NCBI RefSeq assembly: GCF_029852145.1
Contig: NC_079979.1
Span: 2,528,501-2,592,500, forward strand
Length of the DNA: 64,000 bases
Reading direction: 5' to 3'
From: Microplitis mediator
Taxonomy: Eukaryota > Arthropoda > Insecta > Hymenoptera > Braconidae
Both the position numbers and the translations under genes were made by a program. The notes beneath the pieces were generated by a model, which made no database searches, was not told the origin of the DNA, and worked only from the letters and a program-made list of their open reading frames with translations. Positions 12,330 through 25,008 of this stretch are shown here, one piece after another. Position 1 is the stretch's first letter. Each line of letters starts with the position of its first letter.

Positions 12330-12616
12330 TGTGTAATTTGAGGGTTAGAAACTAGGCCACTGTGAGGGTCAGAAACTGCGACCTGAAAAATTGTGAGGGT
12401 CAGAAACTAAGTCTCTGAATGTTGATTTTTAAAACGTCAATTAAAATTATAAATTCAATTCAAATAGTTATTTTACGCGCATGACTTTATTTGAAAAATC
12501 ATAAACCAGTCGATAGAATTATTATTTTTCTTATTAAATTAAATCTAACATCCATCATTATAGCATAACCCCAACCGACACTCTAAAAAGGTCAGAAACT
12601 GGGCCCCTTACCTTAC
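12330..12616. repeat. Fragment of the GAGGGTCAGAAACT / GGGCCCCTTACCTTA element
   Basis: Matches the right-hand part of 3595-5403 (about 5140-5405). Confidence 0.75.
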
Positions 12617-12772
12617 ATATTTGTTAATGCAATCCCTACCAAGTTTTAATTTTATCGATCTTCTCGGAAAAATTACAAGCCGTTCAGTAATTTTTAGTTG
12701 ATCTACAGTACTTGATACTACGCTATTAATCTGGCTTAAAGAAATTACTAAACAGATTGTAATTTTTGTATA

Positions 12773-13486
12773 CACTGTAAAAAATTCGCGGAGTGAATGC
12801 GGATTAAATCCGGAGTGAATACGGAGTGAATGAATTTTTAATTATTCACTCCCACCAGAGTGAAATTCACTCCGCAGAGGAGTTTTTGCGGAGTAGATCA
12901 TTTTTTATTAATTTAATCCCTCCGAAGTGAAATTCACTCCGGAGCGGAGTTTTGTAAATATTATTAATAAAAAATAACTCCACTCAATAAAATCGAAGTA
13001 AAAACTCGCGTATTACATAATTGATCAGCTGATACGCACACACATACGCACACACATATTTAGACACACACGCGCACTCGCACACACATATTCGCACATA
13101 CACACACACATTCGCACACATTTGCATACACGCGGACACACACGCAGATATTTGCACACACCCGAACACAGACAAGCACACATTCGCACTCACGCACACA
13201 AACACCTGCACACACCCAAACACACACATGCACGCAAACACACACACATTGTTTAGCAATTTAATATAAATTAATATAAATTTATTTAAGTATTAAAACT
13301 CCGGACCGGAGTGAATTGGGAGTGAAATAAAATCCGCGTCACTCCGAGATCAGTCCGCTAAAAAAAAACTCCCAATTCACTCCGCATACGGAGTGATTTT
13401 TTTTTTAAAACTCCGAGTGGCGGAGTGAATGCGGAGTGAATTCGGATTCAATTTCACTCCGAATTCACTCCGGATATTTTACAGTG
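12773..13486 (-). mobile_element. MITE with ACTCCG-rich TIR and GT minisatellite (copy 2)
   Basis: Inverted relative of 3699-4393, TA flanks at 12771-12772 and 13487-13488. The internal CA/GT array (about 13035-13250) differs in repeat pattern. Confidence 0.85.
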
Positions 13487-13819
13487 TACTGTAGGGTATT
13501 TAACGCATATTTTTATTTATATTTTATATTTTTAGAGAGTAAAAATCTTTGAATCGTATTCGTGGGGAAAATTCCAGTATACATAGTAGAATTTACTATA
13601 CAGTTAATAAAAAATATAATCGTGTTAGCAAAAAATACATTACACATAATAATTTTCAATATCTTCTTATGTAATAATTGCCAAGCAGTTAATTTTACTA
13701 AATGTTTTGTAATAATTAAAATACAGAATGTATTAACTCATATCTGTCAGTGAATTTTACTATAATATTGTAATTTTAACTATATTTTTTTCTCCGTGTA
13801 CCATTTCATGGCAGCAAAC

Positions 13820-14470
13820 AGTGATTTTCACTGATTTAATAAATGATAGAATTTCACTGATTCTAACAGTGAAAAAATTTCACTGATTTCATCAGTATCA
13901 GAATTTTACTGATTCAATAAGTAGTAGAGTTTCAAGGATTCAATCATTGATAGAAGTTCACTGATTTCATCAATAATAGAATTTCACTGATTCAACCAGA
14001 AATAGAATTTCAAGGATTCAATTAGTAATAGAATTTCACTGATTTCATCAGTAACAGAATTTCACTGATTCAATTAATAATAGAATTTTCAAGAATTCAA
14101 TCATTAATAGAATTTCACTGCTTCAATAAGTAATAGAATTTCAAGGATTCCATCAGTAATAGAATTTCACTGATTCAATAAGTAGTAGAGTTTCAAGGAT
14201 TCAATCATTGATAGAAGTTCACTGATTTCATCAATAATAGAATTTCACTGATTCAATCAGAAATAGAATTTCAAGGATTCAATTAGTAATAGAATTTCAC
14301 TGATTTCATCAGTAACAGAATTTCACTGATTCAATTAATAATATAATTTCAAGAATTCAATCATTAATAGAATTTCACTGCTTCAATAAGTAATAGAATT
14401 TCAAGGATTCCATCAGTAATAGAATTTCACTGATTCAAGCAGTGATATAATTTCACTGGTTGATAAGTAT
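13820..14470. repeat. 26-bp minisatellite with 261-bp higher-order period
   Basis: Units such as CACTGATTCAATCAGTAATAGAATTT repeat at 26 bp (13959, 13985, 14011, 14037). A block of ten distinct units recurs after 261 bp (GATTCAATAAGTAGTAGAG at 13911 and 14172). Confidence 0.85.
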
Positions 14471-14570
14471 TGACATTCAACTTTTTAAATAAGTGACTAG
14501 TTCCTAGTAGCATACTTATAGCCGCCAAAAAATAGTAAATATTCACTATTGCTCACTGAAGCAACCCTAT

Positions 14571-16050
14571 GTAATTTTAAGTGAGTACTCGAATAAAAAA
14601 TTAAATTTTTTCTCCTGACAAAATGATAATTTTAAAAAATTAATTTAATTACAACTGAAATATCAACCGTCATATCCTTGAAGAATATTTTCCCACATTT
14701 ATACATGAAAAAATGCATTGAAAATAAAAAAAAAATAATAATAAAAAATAAATAATTTTGTACATAATAGCAGAGCAGTCGAAGCTTGCTCACAATTATT
14801 GATTAGTTCAGATGCCCAATCAGTCCCGGTAATCCATCAAAACCTCTCACCTTACATTTACCATCAACCTTTCATTCCTCCTGCCCCCTCCCCCACCACC
14901 TCTTCTACCCTCTTCGCCTCCCATTCCTTCCGTTCCCCTCACCTCACTCTACTCCTACTCCTACCCCTACCCCTACTTTTTACCCTCTCTCTCTTTCTCT
15001 TCTCATTCCACAATTTTTTCTACTATTTCCTTTATTATTTCCTCTCATATTTATTCTCATTCTCATTCGTATTCTTATATATATATATATTTTTTTTTTA
15101 ATATTATCATCATCATTATTATTATTATTTATCCTCAGAAATAGTTTCGCTTCAATCTCTTCGATCCTTTTTGTCAGACGGTCTTTAAAAACGCATTACC
15201 GATCTTCTCAAAATTTCTTTCCCTCATTTCCTTTTTTTTTTTTTTTCTTCTTCTTATTTAATATATATCTTTGATATTTTATTTTTATTGACTTCAAGGT
15301 CTACAAATGCCCAATAACCATTCAATTATTTAGCAATCAGCGTTTGAAAGAAATTTTTTTTTTTTTTTTTTAACTTTACATCTGATACATTTTAAAGTAA
15401 CTTGCGTGTATGTTATCATTATTATCTTTATACCTCTATATTCTTTTTTCATGTTATTATTATTATTATTTTTTTTTTTTTTTATAATTAATTTACGCTT
15501 GAATTTTATACGATGACGAATCAAGCAATTAGAGGTCGATTCACTTGATAGTGAGGTTACTGACCCTGGATCAATAAAAAAAAATTTTATTAAATTAATT
15601 AGTGGATTTTATTTGCGGTTTTTTTTTTTTCATTTTCAAGTCTGATGGAAGTGAGGAAAATTTTGAAAGGTTCTCGAGGAAAATTTATTGAGTTGTGAAA
15701 ATTGTAGGAAAAAATGAAGGCTTAAAATTGCGTGGTCATTTTTTTTAAGATGAATGAGAGGGGGGAGGGGGGGAATTTTTACAAAAACATGATTTGGAAA
15801 TTTTTAATTTGGATCTAGTAGTGGTTTCAAAAGTCGACATTCAGAGAACTAATGATCGAAAGTCGATCAAATATGAATAAAAATTGTAGAAAGAAGTCTG
15901 ATCTTTGATATGAGACCAAGGAAATGCCTTAATATTAATAAGCTTACAATTTATGAATTTAAACACTAAAATTCTTTTAATTTTGACGATTCTCATTCTA
16001 CCATAGATTAAAAATTTTTTTGATGGCTGGATAATACATTGCAGAAAATG
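14571..16050. other. Intergenic DNA, CT-rich then T-rich
   Basis: 14870-15000 is a pyrimidine-rich stretch. Poly-T tracts lie near 15085, 15230, 15355 and 15470. 15640-15920 holds a reversed degenerate ~190-bp repeat. No supported gene. Confidence 0.4.
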
Positions 16051-16290
16051 CGGTGTTTAAATGACGTCACATTGGTGTAGCGGTGCAATAGTGGTGTTAC
16101 CCAGCTGGTGTGAAAAGGTGTACATACGGAGTAAATTAACTCCGATCGGAGTATTAGGTTGTGAGTATAATTGGTAAAGTGTAACACTATTGCCATTGTT
16201 ATTTTGACACCGTTCCCGGTGTAAAATTTAACACATAACCTCAGCACCGGGATCGCATGAACTTACACCGGTAGTTTTTTCATTATATAG
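16051..16290. repeat. GGTGTTACACC-type motif cluster, possible MITE
   Basis: TGGTGTAGCGGTGC, GGTGTTACCC, ACACCGTTCCCGGTGT and TTACACCGG cluster here with ACTCCGATCGGAGT. The ends are not clearly paired. Confidence 0.35.
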
Positions 16291-17489
16291 GTAATAAAAT
16301 TGTTCTATCTCAATAAACAATACACGCAAAGAAAATTATGGCAGCGGTTCCCATAATTTTGTGAAATTTCTTCCTATACCATCATAGGAATTACGACCAT
16401 AAATTATGGGAGCGATTCCTATAATTATAGGAATGTTTCCCATAATTATAGAAATAGTTCCTATTATTATGGGAATGATACCCATGACACTATAGGAATG
16501 ATTCCTATAGTTTATAGGAATACTTTCTATAATATTATAGGAACCATTCTCATACTATTATGGGAATGGTTCCTATAATAGTATGGGAACTATTCCCATA
16601 ATATTATGGGAATGATTCCCATATGATTAAACATAAAAACAAAAATTCAAACATGGAAAAAAAAAATCGTATTTGGCAAAAAAACATTAAAATTTTTAAC
16701 AAGAATTTTTTGTCAGCACAAAACATTCAAGAAAATTCAAATTTTGGGAAATTTCTACACTATTGTGCAAAAAAAAATTTTATGATATTATAGGGATGGT
16801 TCCCATAACATTATGGGAATAGTTCCCATAATATTATAGGAATAGTTCCTATACCAATATGGGAACCATTCCCATCCCGATGAAAAAAGATTTTGTCTAA
16901 TCATATATGATTATATATGTTCATATATATGATCATATATGATTATATATAATCATATATGAAGTTATATATAATCATGCATGATTATATATGGGGTCAT
17001 ATATATTCATATATAATTATATATGACCCCATACATAATTAAATCTGATCATACCTGGCTGTTATAAGCCCTTATATAAGTCTATATATGATCAGATCTG
17101 ATTATATATAAGTCTATATATAATTAGATCTGTTCAGATCTGATTATATATGAGTCTATGTATAATTAGATATGATCATACCTGGCTGTTATGACCCTAT
17201 ATATAATCATGTACAAGTCTATATATGATCAGGTCTGATCATATATGAGTCTATATATAATTAGATATAATCATACCTAGCTGTTATAACCCCATATATG
17301 ATCATATATAAGTCTATACATGATTAGATCTGATCAGACATGATTGATACAAACCCATATATAATTAGATATAGGCCTATATATAATTAGATCTGATCAG
17401 ACGTGACTGATATAAAACTATATGTAGTTATATATGTCTATGTGTGATTAAATCTGATCAGATTTCATTGATATGAAACCTATAAATAT

Positions 17490-17502
17490 TTAAATATATA
17501 TA

Positions 17503-17578
<76 letters not shown>
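17490..17578. repeat. (TA)n microsatellite
   Basis: About 40 TA units with one interruption near 17500. Confidence 0.95.
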
Positions 17579-17583
<5 letters not shown>

Positions 17584-17788
17584 ATATGACAATTTTTTAA
17601 TATCAATGTTATTAAATTTTGATTCTGTCAACTATCAATCAAACTTAAATCCCCAATACTTAAAAAATGTTCAAAGGTTTCGGCAGCAATTTAAATGTAT
17701 AAAGTATCAATTTGATTATTTGAGTTAAGTAATGCCATAAACTTTTGTTAATTGTAAGTGTATAACAGACTAGAGGATCAGACGACAA

Positions 17789-17895
17789 ACCATCGATAAC
17801 CATAGTTAAGCAGCATCGGCGTGGGACATTAATTGGATGGGTGACCTCGTAGTAAAATAATTGTCGATGGTCAATAGTTTTTTTTTTTTTTTTTT
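17789..17895 (+). ncRNA. 5S-rRNA-like sequence with T-run terminator inside a transposon
   Basis: GTTAAGCAGCATCGG followed by TTGGATGGGTGACC is the 3' half of eukaryotic 5S rRNA, covering its internal Pol III control region. The sequence is closed by complementary ends (ACCATCGAT at 17789, GTCGATGGT at 17863-17871) and followed by 18 T from 17878, a Pol III terminator. About 40 nt of the normal 5' half is missing, so it is not a functional 5S gene. It is either a 5S pseudogene or a Pol III head captured by the surrounding element (16876-18152). Confidence 0.65.
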
Positions 17896-18468
17896 ATTTA
17901 ATTTAAATCGACAGTGATATTGATGAAGACAATAAATCCTAATTAAACTACTTAATTAATAATTTACAGATATTCTAAATGAGATTCTAAAAATGACTAT
18001 ATTCGTTCATGCATGATTATATATAATCATATATGATCATGTATAAACAGATCAAGTTATGTATGATCAGACCTGGCCAATTTTTGGATCTGATCATATA
18101 TAGACAATTATGCATGATCATATATGATTAGACAAAATCTTTTTTCATCGGGATAATAGTATGGGAATGATTCCCATATCATTATGGGAACCATTCCCAT
18201 AATGGTATGGGAACTATTCTCATACTATTATGGGAATGGTTCCCATAATATATGGGAACCATCCCTATGGTAGTATAGGTACTATTCCCATACCATTATG
18301 GGAACCATTCCCATAATGCATAGCAAAACTTCCCATAATTTTCTTTCCGTGTAGCTTCATAATTTTAACGAATATTATTATTATTTTTTTCTATTTTGTA
18401 GATTTCAAAACACTTACATTCGCACCTTCACCCCGACTAGAATTTTTTCCTGATTAGCTTGAAGTACC

Positions 18469-18647
18469 ATAAGGACCTTGTCAAGTTGATATAACATGAA
18501 AAGATTTGAACCCGACTGGTGCGGCACCGCAATCAAGCATTTTCTTCCAGCACCGTACTGAGTCGGGTGCAGAACAGTAACCAGTCGGGTTCCAATCTTT
18601 CCGTGAAGGTTTGCCTTATTAGGAAAAACCTGACAAGTTCCTTATCA
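18469..18647. repeat. Foldback hairpin
   Basis: TAAGGACCTTGTCAAG pairs with CTGACAAGTTCCTTAT, and GATTTGAACCCGACTGGT with ACCAGTCGGGTTCCAATC. Confidence 0.6.
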
Positions 18648-19974
18648 AGACCACATGAGAATATCCGGGTCAAAAATAAAATTTGATTTAGACTTGGTCG
18701 TCTTAAATCGTGACTAAGTAAGACCAGTTAAGTCGAAACCAAGGCGAACTCATGCAAATTCACCTTGGTTTCGATCGATCGTACGCTGTTGGACGATAAA
18801 GTAACCCAATTCACCCCATTACAAAAAATTTTTGTTAATCGCCCCCCCCCCCCCCCTCTAAGTACGTTCGACACTACTCATTACATATATTTATTTCGAA
18901 TAATATAAATAATAATGACAATAATAATAACGAAGTCAAGTCATACAATATATAGCAACCAACTAAAGCACATAAATCTCCATAAAAAAAGGTAGAAAAA
19001 GTAAATTGAGGTAAATAGCGATTTTCCTCTAGCGGGACAGTACCTATAACAACGAGGTATTACTAGTATATAGAATAGGGTGAGCAGGAGAGAGTGGGAG
19101 TGAAAGAGGACGAGGATGAGGGAAAATCGGTGAATAACAGCAGGAGCAAGTCAAAGCCGTTGAAGCTATCGGCTCGCGTATCGAGAGGAGTATGAGGCAG
19201 AGGATGAGGATGAGGGAGAGTGAGAGTGAGAGGGTTTATTTGAGGTAGGTTGAGGTAGATATTGAGGGTTGAGATTCAATGAGGGTGAGGGTGAAATGCA
19301 ACAAGTTGTTCGGTTTTCAAAGCCCATTCAAATTGATGGCTTTCCCATACCCTTTTATCTTTTCCTCTCTCCCTCTCCTTCCCTCTCAAACTCTCGATCT
19401 GTCTCTCTCTCTTACAGCCCGTACGCGAATACTGAGGATCTGATATAAAGCTGGGGCTCATGATCGGTCCACAGAGGGTGTCATACACCCTCACTACCTC
19501 TGTTTTTATCACATGCGAGTATGTCGGCTAGGTACTGAGGGTGTGAGACTGTGAGGGCTTACAATACCTGCCGCTTATCGATATTGTGCAACATGCGTTG
19601 TTAATGGGGTCTTTTAATATTTGCTTTGTTTGGGCTGATGAGTTCACCGGTTTATTGGCTTGTAGAGTTAATTAATTTATTTATTTTTGATTAATTGTTT
19701 TCTATTTCGTTTCTTTACGGATCAGACTGAAGTGTCTAATTGAGGAGTTTTATGGATCAATGACTTCTGGATTTTTAAAGACTGAGAAATCGGACCCAAT
19801 TTACTAGAATAGGAAGATTTTATAGCGCGATTCTTATTTTTCAAGAATCGGAAAGTTTTTTGAACAAAAAATCGTATGTGAATCGATGAAAATTCCTTGA
19901 AATATCGAATTTTGTTACAATTTTTTTCTTGGTTTTGCGCACTTAGAGAACAATCTATTTGAGCCAAATAAATA
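18648..19974. other. Intergenic DNA with a GC-richer stretch
   Basis: (C)15 at 18842-18856. 18960-19560 is GC-richer with GAGAGTGAGAG/GATGAGG purine repeats; frames there are low-complexity. No gene I can support. Confidence 0.35.
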
Positions 19975-20590
19975 CACGGAGAAAATTTAATGGTACTATT
20001 TACAATACAAAATTTGTAATTTTAACCATCTAAAATGGTAATAACATTTTATCACCGGTAAAATGATTAGTTTTACTATTAAAAATGATAACAGTTACAA
20101 TTGATGATGGTAATGGTTACTATTGAAAATGCTAATTATAACTATTAAAGATTGTAATGGTTACAATTGATGATGGTAACGGTTACTATCGAAAATGCTA
20201 ATTGTAATTATCGAAAATTATAATTTTTACAATAGAAGATGGTAACACTTACCATTCAAAGTTGTAAAAATTCATAACTAAGAATGTGTATGTGCTCGCG
20301 TGAGTGTGTGCATGAGTGCGCTTATGCCTGTGTGTACATGTGTATGTGTGGGGTATATGTGTGCACGTGTGTGCGCATGGATGCGCGTGTGTGGGAGTAA
20401 ATGTGCGCATGGATGCGCGTGTGTGGAGGTAAGTTTGCGCATGTGTAGGGTAAGTGTGCGCACGTGTGCGCGTGTGTGGGGTAAGTGTGCGCATGTGTGT
20501 ACATGTGGTCGTGCGGGTGTGTGCACATGGATGCGCGTGTGTGGGGGTAAATGTGCGCATGTGTCGGGTAAGTGTGCGCATGGATGTGGG

Positions 20591-20631
<41 letters not shown>

Positions 20632-20980
20632 TTAATCACTTCCTCAGTTAATCAAATTACACATAGACAAGCGTCAGACTATAACGTTTATATTTTAATT
20701 TTTTATTAGCTTAGATGGTCATCATTATTTTGGCTGATAGTAACCATTACCATCAGGTTATTAAGAATTACAATTTTTTATAATAGTAGTAATTATTTTA
20801 GATAATAACAGTTATAATTTCTGATTATCATAAATAATTGTAAACTTTACCATACAGATGGTAGACACTACCATTCAGATTGTTTATTTAATAATTTAAA
20901 TGATATTATCAATCACATAATTCAGTTTAAAAATTGTATTATATCTTGATGGTAACTTTTACCATAAAATTTTCTCCGTG
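19975..20980. mobile_element. TA MITE, CACGGAGAAAATTT ends, with TG minisatellite
   Basis: CACGGAGAAAATTTAATGGTA and TACCATAAAATTTTCTCCGTG, TA flanks. Subterminal repeats of the GATGGTAATGGTTAC kind surround a GTGTGCGCATGGATGCGCG array (20286-20629). Confidence 0.85.
20286..20629. repeat. TG/CG-rich minisatellite
   Basis: Variants of GTGTGCGCATGGATGCGCG, ending in (GT)n. It is nearly pure alternating purine-pyrimidine; the Cys/Val and His/Thr frames are artefacts. Confidence 0.9.
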
Positions 20981-21134
20981 TAGATTTATTTGACTGAACA
21001 AAATCGTTCATTTCATTCAAATATATATTTGCTTGTAGCTAAAAAATGGCGCAACAGTGTCACCATTTAAATACAGATTTGCTAACTATAAGCAAGTCAT
21101 TATTTCATTCAAGTGAACCATGTCTTTGTCTTAA

Positions 21135-21962
21135 GGTAGTTCACTTTTCTAAGAAATGCGATGAAATTAAAACATGAGATTAACAAAAATGTCTAATATT
21201 TAATAAAAAAAAACGAAACTTTTTCACCTATTGTAAAACGAGATATTAACAATTGAAAAATGTATAGCTAACCTGATGGAGATCTACCAAGTATAAAAAA
21301 GACGTATAGTTTCCTAAATATCTTGAAAACGGTTCTTACCATTTTTTTGAAAAATTTATGCATTGGTGAATAAAAAAATTAGAATTTTTTTTTAAAAACT
21401 CGGAATTATTTGACCGATTTGTATAAAAAATATGGATTTTTGAAATATAAATAATTTCAAAACACTTGACGTGTGGTGGGGTACAGTAATCAGAACTTGG
21501 CAACGTTTCAGTCGTCACACTTAACGCGCGGAATTTCAAATGTCAGTTTGTTAGGTTAATTTGTGAACATGAATGTACTGTAGGTTGAAAATTTATCTTA
21601 AAATTTTTTGAAATAATTTCTGTGAATATTAAACAGTAATTCAATGATATTAAACAAACAAAAAAATTCTTTTTTGATATTAACTTATATTAATGATGGC
21701 TTTTCCGATAGCTTTACAGTCCTGATAGATTATGATACCAAAAGTAGCAGACATCCGACAATTTTGTAATTTTTAAAAGCGAATAATTACTAGTGAGTAT
21801 GAAAAAATGATTAAAAATTAAATAAAAAATGTCATAAAAATTTTTGACATGATTTTTTTTCCTACAAAAATTTTATTTATTCTCTAAAAAATAAAAAAAC
21901 ATTGTTTAATGTCTACTACTTTCACTTTCATGAAAAATTAATATGAGGTAATTGTCATTCAG
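21135..21962. mobile_element. Truncated copy of the GGTAGTTCAC TTAA element
   Basis: TTAA 21131-21134 then GGTAGTTCAC. The next ~825 bp match 43255-44070, ending at GTAATTGTCATTCAG (21960). There the sequence switches to the exon 8-9 intron of an EB pseudogene. Confidence 0.7.
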
Positions 21963-22037
21963 GTTAGTAATGATCATTGGTATAGTTAAAGAACTTTGTC
22001 AGTATTTGGTGGTCAATAACATGAAAATTGAAAATAG

Positions 22038-23066
22038 GACATTTTAAAGTATCATGTGATAGAGATGATTATTGTGTAGGCATTAAATATGCAAAATGTT
22101 CCACATATCAAAAATGTGTTTGTCAATTAAATTACGTTGCTCTCGGTGATGATAAATGTATAGCACTTATAGATGAATATTGTGACTCAGACGAAGAATG
22201 TATTTCATATGGTACTGCTTGTATCAATAATAAATGCCAATGTGCAAAGAAACGTCATGAGTTCCAAATATCAATGTGACCGTAGTAATTATAAATTTTT
22301 TAAATTAATTGTAGTATGACCTATACAGAAATTTGGATTTTTTCATTAGTGTCGCTTGGTAGAATATGTCACAAGGATGGTGATCGTGATGTAGGAATAA
22401 AAATATCGTATATTCAATCGATAATACCTGTGTTTGTCGAGAGATTTACTATGCATTGAACAGATTTGAATGTGTCCCTTTTTAAGATGGATATTGTTTG
22501 AACAATGACGAATGTCGATTCAATTCTTCTGTTTGCGTTGAAAATAATTGTCAATGTAAACATAACTTTCAGTCTGTATCAGCAAGTCAGTGCAAGCCAA
22601 GTAAGTAATTATTTAACTTAAGTTGAACTGCAATAATTAGATCAAAGAATTCTAATCGAGAAAATCACTTTATACACCGTAAGAAAATTTTATGTTTTAT
22701 CATCATTTCAGTTAATTACATGTATGTATGCAATAAAAAATTAGATTGTGGTGATCCGTGGCATATTAAATGTTCTACAGACAGGAAATTTCGGTGCGAT
22801 TCAGACAATGGTTTAATAAATTATTTTATTAAATATAGGGATAGCCAATACTTCGTTCTCAATTCAGCTTATATTGATTATCAGTGTAAATGCAAGCAGA
22901 ATTTAATGCTTCATCCGGTAATCTATGCTTACCAGGTAAACAAAACTGTTATCGAAAATAATATTTCATAGACTGAATCTTATAGCTTTCGATAAAGTAA
23001 ATTATAATGAATCGAACAGTAATGAGATATTCAATTAGTTTTTTTTTTATTTTTCACAGTGTAAAG
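22038..23066 (+). pseudogene. Pseudogene tail of an EB-module gene (exons 9-12 only)
   Basis: Sequences matching exons 9 (from 22038), 10 (22350-22600), 11 (22712-22935) and 12 (from 23060) of the EB genes, in the same order and strand. Exon 9 has a 3-to-1 base change after its AAGAAA, shifting the frame before its last cysteine. Exon 10 has lost a base near 22405 and has TAA where the intact genes have TTA or CTA (in the CCTTTTTAAGATGG stretch). Exon 11 lacks several cysteine codons. Exons 1-8 are absent: homology begins inside the exon 8-9 intron near 21977, directly after the end of a TTAA-type element. Most likely the 3' half of a decayed paralogue. Confidence 0.8.
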
Positions 23067-23507
23067 TAGGATCCTATTGACACTCTTATTCTTATCACCA
23101 CTATGGCTTCTTACATGGACTGCGAACCGGTTGCTGATAAATAATCATTGAATTAACATTTTAACATTTATATTATGAATTGAAACGGTTTGAAATTAAA
23201 CGAAAAAAATTCCCTTATTTAGATACTACACCGAAAAAAAGTGTGGTTATGTTATTGTAAGCTTTGAAAGTATACGCTTTTAATAAAAGGTAGAAAAACA
23301 TTAATGATTCACGAATGAATATTTTTTGCAATAGTGAGAATTCACCACTAACCTCTATTTTAGTATTGCATCAAATATATCTATTTTATTTTCCATCATA
23401 AATATAGTTTCACTAAGTCACAAAATGCAACATTACTTACATAAACCATGCCACCAAGTATCATTTTATATTGTATCGAAATACCAAATATTTTCAAAAA
23501 AATTTTA

Positions 23508-24630
23508 GAGCTCGAAGAGCTTGAATATACCAATGTCCTTAACCCTTCGTCACTCGCTCAATGAGCGCGGCGCCGCCTTTTTTACAATTATGCAATTTTC
23601 TCATAATTACGGTGACGGATGACGTCGAAAAAATTAGAATGCTTGAATTAGAGATTCTAAAAGAATTTCTAGCATTAGCCGCTCCTAAGAAATAAATTAT
23701 TTTGTTAAAAAAAAAATATTTTCATGCGAAAGAAATTGAAAAGCGGCACGACGCCGCCCAGTGCGAGTTAGTAACCGGTAAATGTCCGCCGCGCGCTGCT
23801 GCCAACTTGTGTGTGGTAATATTCTCTTGTACGATATAGATATATAAATATTTAGGTTTGACATTTAGGTATTCTCTCTTGATAGAGATACATTTTTTAT
23901 TAATAATTAAGAATAATTCTACGCGTAATAAGTATTTTGTCACAAACAAAAATATGTTATTTAAATATTAATTATTATATTTACAAATATATATTTATAT
24001 TATATGTATTTTGTGTATAATATTCAAGAAGAATTTCGAGGTTATAACCACAACATAATTGAATTTTATTTTGTTTTTAATTAACTTTGAGTTAAAATAA
24101 TGAAAAAATTCTAGTAACAATAGAAGCATTATTAATAATTATAGAATTAATGATATTAACAATGACAATAATAATAATATCAACAATAAATAATTTATTA
24201 AAATACATTTGAGTAATAATTTTATGAGCAAGCGATTTTTTCATAAAATTGTTGTTAAAAAAAATTTAATTTTAATTGAAACGGAGTAATTCCTAATAAA
24301 AAAAATTAAAAACAAAATGGAAAATCTATCTTTTATTTTTTAATTTCGACAAATTGATTATTAAAAAAAATTTCATTTAGATTTTTTTATATAGATTTAG
24401 CAATCTGAAAAATGTGGCAACAGCGCGCTTGATTTAACACGGCGGCGCAGCGCTCACCGCGCGAGTGACGAAGGACGAAAAAGTGATGCGGGTGACGAAG
24501 GGTTAAAGGTATTTTCGAGCTCGAAAAGCTCAAACATATTTCGAAAATAATGAATTCGAGCTCCTTGAACTTGAAAACCGCGGGGACTTTCGGGGCTGGC
24601 CCGCAGGGTCAACCGGTTTCCAAATTTTTT
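23508..24630. repeat. GCCCGCAGGGTCAACCG dispersed repeat, interrupted by the TTAA MITE
   Basis: GAGCTCGAAGAGCTTGAATAT on the left of the MITE and GGGGCTGGCCCGCAGGGTCAACCGG on its right form one repeat. The uninterrupted counterpart is at 37875-37990. Confidence 0.6.
23543..24502. mobile_element. piggyBac-like MITE, TTAA target, GC-rich ends
   Basis: 960 bp with ends CCCTTCGTCACTCG and CGAGTGACGAAGG (inner) / GTGACGAAGGG (outer), flanked by TTAA at 23539-23542 and 24503-24506. The matching place in the second unit (near 37909, AATGTCCTTAAAGGTATT) has a single TTAA and no insertion. Subterminal GCGGCGCC blocks contrast with the AT-rich interior. No transposase. Confidence 0.9.
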
Positions 24631-24639
24631 GTAGTTCTA

Positions 24640-25008
24640 AAAATTACTAAATAATAAATACAGCTTTGAAGATATACTTATACAATTAACAATTATATTT
24701 GTATAATTCGTAATTTTTTTTTTTTTAGGTTTAATTATTTCGTAATAGCCTTGCTGTCATTACATGTTGTTACTAATACAGATATATTTTTTTTACTGAT
24801 AATAGACAAAGTTGATTAGTCATTAGCCATCGTGGCTGATAATATAAAGTAATTAAGCCAGTTAGTACTTTGACCAGCAAATGAATGGATTGAACGTTTT
24901 ATTGATTCACCAATCATAAAATTTTGTGGACCTCTGAAAAAAAGTGACGAATAACAAGTAAATCTTATGATTCACTAAAAATTTGATTCCAGAGAAAAAT
25001 CCGTCGAA
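24640..25008 (+). promoter_or_regulatory. Conserved upstream region of EB gene 1
   Basis: Very similar to 38000-38444 before gene 2, apart from a ~75-bp extra piece in the latter near 38180-38255. A TTTGATTCCAG|AGAAA just before the ATG could be an acceptor of a 5'UTR intron. I see no firm TATA box. Confidence 0.35.

Larger units (their letters stand above)
12164..13798. mobile_element. TA element with CACGGAGAAAAAAAT ends, containing two others
   Basis: CATGGAGAAAAAAATGTAG on the left and CTATATTTTTTTCTCCGTG on the right, TA flanks. Inside are a fragment of the GAGGGTCAGAAACT element (12330-12616) and the MITE at 12773-13486. Confidence 0.65.
16876..18152. mobile_element. Nested element, CCCGATGAAAAAAGATTTTG TIR
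   Basis: ~40-bp TIRs at 16876 and 18152 enclose ATCATATATGATTATATATG-type palindromic repeats, a (TA)n array and a 5S-rRNA-like sequence. A fragment of the ATCATATATGAT repeat recurs at 61750-61857. Confidence 0.8.
16323..18351. mobile_element. MITE, CACG(G/C)AAAGAAAATTATGG ends, with a nested element
   Basis: TA flanks at 16321-16322 and 18352-18353; inverted relative of 10579-11435. Interrupted at 16876-18152. Confidence 0.85.

Noticed and set aside
13800..14470. Possible CRISPR-like array of regular ~26-bp repeats
   Set aside because: Contiguous degenerate units without unique spacers in a eukaryotic genome; an ordinary minisatellite.
19276..19512. 78-codon Arg/Glu-rich minus-strand frame
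   Set aside because: Purine-rich low complexity, no recognisable domain or splice support.
20249..20651. Overlapping frames of ~100 codons on both strands
   Set aside because: Same cause: an alternating purine-pyrimidine minisatellite.
22028..22279. Complete EB-module exon upstream of the array
   Set aside because: A frameshift before the last cysteine and lesions in the next exons mark it as part of a pseudogene.
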